From Chloroflexota bacterium (GTDB lineage Bacteria > Chloroflexota > Dehalococcoidia > SM23-28-2), in assembly GCA_030691665.1 (NCBI GenBank), contig JAUYDU010000040.1:1-5325 (forward strand): DNA of 5,325 nucleotides, read 5' to 3'. This document shows positions 4,440-5,325 of the stretch, piece by piece. The first letter of the stretch is position 1. Each line of letters starts with the position of its first letter. The translations under genes were made by a program, and so were the position numbers. The notes under the pieces were generated by a model. The model saw only the letters and a program-made list of their open reading frames with translations. It did no database searches and had not been told where the DNA came from.

Positions 4440-4676
4440 CTACACCAGGTCGCAGGTGGAGCAGTTGGCGGAGGTACAGGCGGCACAGGCACTGCCGCCG
4501 CCCAGCGGCATGCTGGACCCGTCCGCCCCTTTGCTGAACGACGAGAAAAGGGAGAGCACCCGCTGCGCCCCCTCGTGCCCGCTGGGGCAGGTGGCCGGCT
4601 CGTCGGAGCGGCTCATAGAGCGCAGCAGCTCGAACTTGCTCTCGCATCGGCGGCAGTAGTATTCGTAGAGCGGCAT
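4440..4676 (-). CDS. FmdB-family zinc ribbon protein
   Basis: A 78-residue protein of the FmdB / putative regulatory zinc-ribbon family (CxxC_CxxC_SSSS type). It starts with the family signature MPLYEYYC. The zinc ribbon uses CRRC (Cys8, Cys11) and a second pair that here is Cys30-x3-His34 (CPSGH) in place of the usual CxxC. A Ser/Phe segment follows (LSLFSSFSKG, 41-50), and a Gly/Ser linker leads to a second Cys cluster, Cys64, Cys67, Cys72 and Cys75, near the C-terminus. Family members were named for a gene near formamidase, but their role is poorly defined; DNA binding is not shown. The ATG has AAAGGTG six bases before it and its own promoter at 4699-4727. The gene is convergent with the Lit-like gene and divergent from the GNAT gene. 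Confidence 0.92.
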   Translation of the reverse strand: MPLYEYYCRRCESKFELLRSMSRSDEPATCPSGHEGAQRVLSLFSSFSKGADGSSMPLGGGSACAACTSANCSTCDLV

Positions 4677-4698
4677 GTCGCACCTTTCCCCGTCTAAA

Positions 4699-4727
4699 AT
4701 GCTAGACTAGACCCCAAGTGAGGTCAA
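4699..4727 (-). promoter_or_regulatory. sigma-70-type promoter of the fmdB-like gene
   Basis: On the minus strand, TTGACC (4727-4722) is followed by a 17-bp spacer and TAGCAT (4704-4699). Transcription would start near 4692, leaving a leader of about 15 bases before the ATG. Around the -10 lie GTCTA (4692-4696) and tandem TAGAC (4703-4712), an inverted-plus-direct repeat that could be an operator. Confidence 0.6.
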
Positions 4728-4787
4728 CGCTGGCCCATCACGAATCGTAGCTGAAGATCATCGGGCCTGCCTTGGCGGAGCGCGGGT

Positions 4788-4824
4788 TGCGCCAAAGGCG
4801 CATCCCTGCCTGCCGACAGGCAGG
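4788..4824. repeat. two adjacent perfect hairpins upstream of the GNAT gene
   Basis: TGCGCC-AAA-GGCGCA (4788-4802) is followed two bases later by CCTGCCTG-CCGA-CAGGCAGG (4805-4824), an 8-bp stem with a four-base loop. They resemble the small hairpins of the 4371-4423 cluster in stem length and short loops, and look like dispersed intergenic elements rather than terminators. Confidence 0.65.
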
Positions 4825-4838
4825 TTCCGTTTTCCATG

Positions 4839-4894
4839 CCCCAGCCTTCTCCGCCATCCGCAGAGGCGGAGTCCGCAGGGCGGACAGGCTGGGG
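4839..4894. repeat. nested inverted repeats forming a predicted three-way junction
   Basis: A 9-bp closing stem CCCCAGCCT (4839-4847) / AGGCTGGGG (4886-4894) encloses two hairpins: CTCCGCC/GGCGGAG (4849-4855 and 4865-4871, nine-base loop) and TCCGC/GCGGA (4872-4876 and 4880-4884, three-base loop). Only one base is unpaired at each side of the junction. It ends 16 bases before the GNAT Shine-Dalgarno sequence, so it may lie in that mRNA leader. It matches no riboswitch or RNA family that I recognise. Confidence 0.6.
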
Positions 4895-4910
4895 TGGCAG
4901 TGAACCCATC

Positions 4911-4915
4911 AGGAG
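4911..4915 (+). promoter_or_regulatory. Shine-Dalgarno sequence of the GNAT gene
   Basis: AGGAG lies eight bases before the ATG at 4924. It favours this ATG over an in-frame GTG at 4900, which lacks such a sequence and has the three-way junction just upstream. Confidence 0.75.
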
Positions 4916-4923
4916 CGTCGGCC

Positions 4924-5325
4924 ATGCACCAGACCTACCGAATCCGCGACTGCACACTCGAGGACTGCCCGGCGGTGCTCGACCTCTGGCGCGAGGCCGA
5001 GGCCATCGCCAGCCACACCGACACCCTTCAGCAGCTCCACCGACTGGTGGGCGAGAACACGGGGCTGTTCCTGGCGGCGGAGGAAGAAGGACGCCTCGTC
5101 GGCACCATCATCGGCGGCTGGGACGGCTGGCGAGGCAACATGTACCGCCTGGCAGTGCTCCCTGCCTACCGCCGCCGAGGCATCGCCCGCGCCCTCGTAG
5201 CCGAGGTCGAGCGGCGGCTTCGGGCCAGAGGGGCTCGCCGCATCACCGCCCTCGTCGCCAAGAGCGAGGAACAGGCGATGGCCTTCTGGCAAGCCGCCGG
5301 CTACGACCACGACCAACGCATGGTC
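4924..5325 (+). CDS. GNAT-family N-acetyltransferase, YpeA-like, C-terminus cut off
   Basis: 134 codons are present and the frame is still open at the window edge; only the last few to about 20 residues should be missing. GNAT enzymes move an acetyl group from acetyl-CoA to an amine. Visible parts are beta-1 (TYRIRDCTLEDCPAVLDLW, 4-22), the strand LFLAAEEEGRLVGTIIGG (48-65), WDGWRG (66-71), the acetyl-CoA pyrophosphate-binding motif A with RRRGIARALV (83-92), and the C-terminal AFWQAAGYDHD (120-130). The GGWDGWRG block resembles the matching region of E. coli YpeA, which suggests that subfamily; the substrate is unknown. The ATG has AGGAG eight bases upstream. No clear promoter was found; the leader region is filled with hairpins. 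Confidence 0.92.
   Translation, partial: MHQTYRIRDCTLEDCPAVLDLWREAEAIASHTDTLQQLHRLVGENTGLFLAAEEEGRLVGTIIGGWDGWRGNMYRLAVLPAYRRRGIARALVAEVERRLRARGARRITALVAKSEEQAMAFWQAAGYDHDQRMV

Noticed and set aside
4909..5316. Minus-strand open frame opposite the GNAT gene
   Set aside because: The plus-strand frame has the full acetyl-CoA-binding motif and a Shine-Dalgarno sequence; the antisense frame has neither.

Overview
This window comes from a high-GC bacterial genome and looks like ordinary chromosome rather than a phage or plasmid. I infer a Chloroflexota-like lineage with moderate confidence. The reasons are a Gly-rich lipoprotein start after the lipobox Cys, a Pro/Thr-rich wall-anchored protein, a CPSGH-type FmdB zinc ribbon, a DUF1461 membrane protein, and many short 'GTAGC...TTCA' palindromes between genes. 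No sequence search was possible, so the lineage is a judgement from these traits.

Layout. Positions 1-691 (minus strand) carry an archease gene followed by the first 60 codons of rtcB, an RNA ligation/repair pair with a heptanucleotide tandem repeat between them. Positions 692-1034 contain no gene and hold two facing REP-like palindromes. Positions 1035-1883 (plus) encode an exported Ig-like protein with a Pro/Thr stalk and a C-terminal membrane anchor. Positions 2048-2563 (plus) encode a cupredoxin lipoprotein with a type-1 copper site. Positions 2675-3460 (minus) encode MazG. Positions 3614-4336 (plus) encode a four-helix DUF1461/TIGR01906 membrane protein resembling the lipoprotein intramolecular transacylase Lit. 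Positions 4440-4676 (minus) encode a small FmdB-type zinc ribbon. From 4924 to the window end (plus) there is a nearly complete GNAT acetyltransferase resembling YpeA.

Regulation. Three good sigma-70-type promoters are visible. Those of mazG and the Lit-like gene are divergent and share one -35 element (3535-3541). The mazG promoter rules out the longest mazG reading frame, and the Lit-like promoter favours a start near 3607-3614. The fmdB-like gene has its own promoter at 4699-4727.

How the genes relate. Archease and RtcB work together. The cupredoxin is a predicted lipoprotein and the Lit-like protein belongs to a family that remodels lipoprotein N-termini, so a functional link is possible but not shown by an operon. 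The other genes look like independent housekeeping units. I see no defence system, mobile gene, CRISPR array or biosynthetic cluster. The most unusual content is noncoding: a palindrome family whose arms change in a pairing-preserving way around a fixed loop, hairpin clusters with alternative folds, a predicted three-way junction, a mirror-symmetric pyrimidine tract, and a one-base offset at the start of the Lit-like gene.
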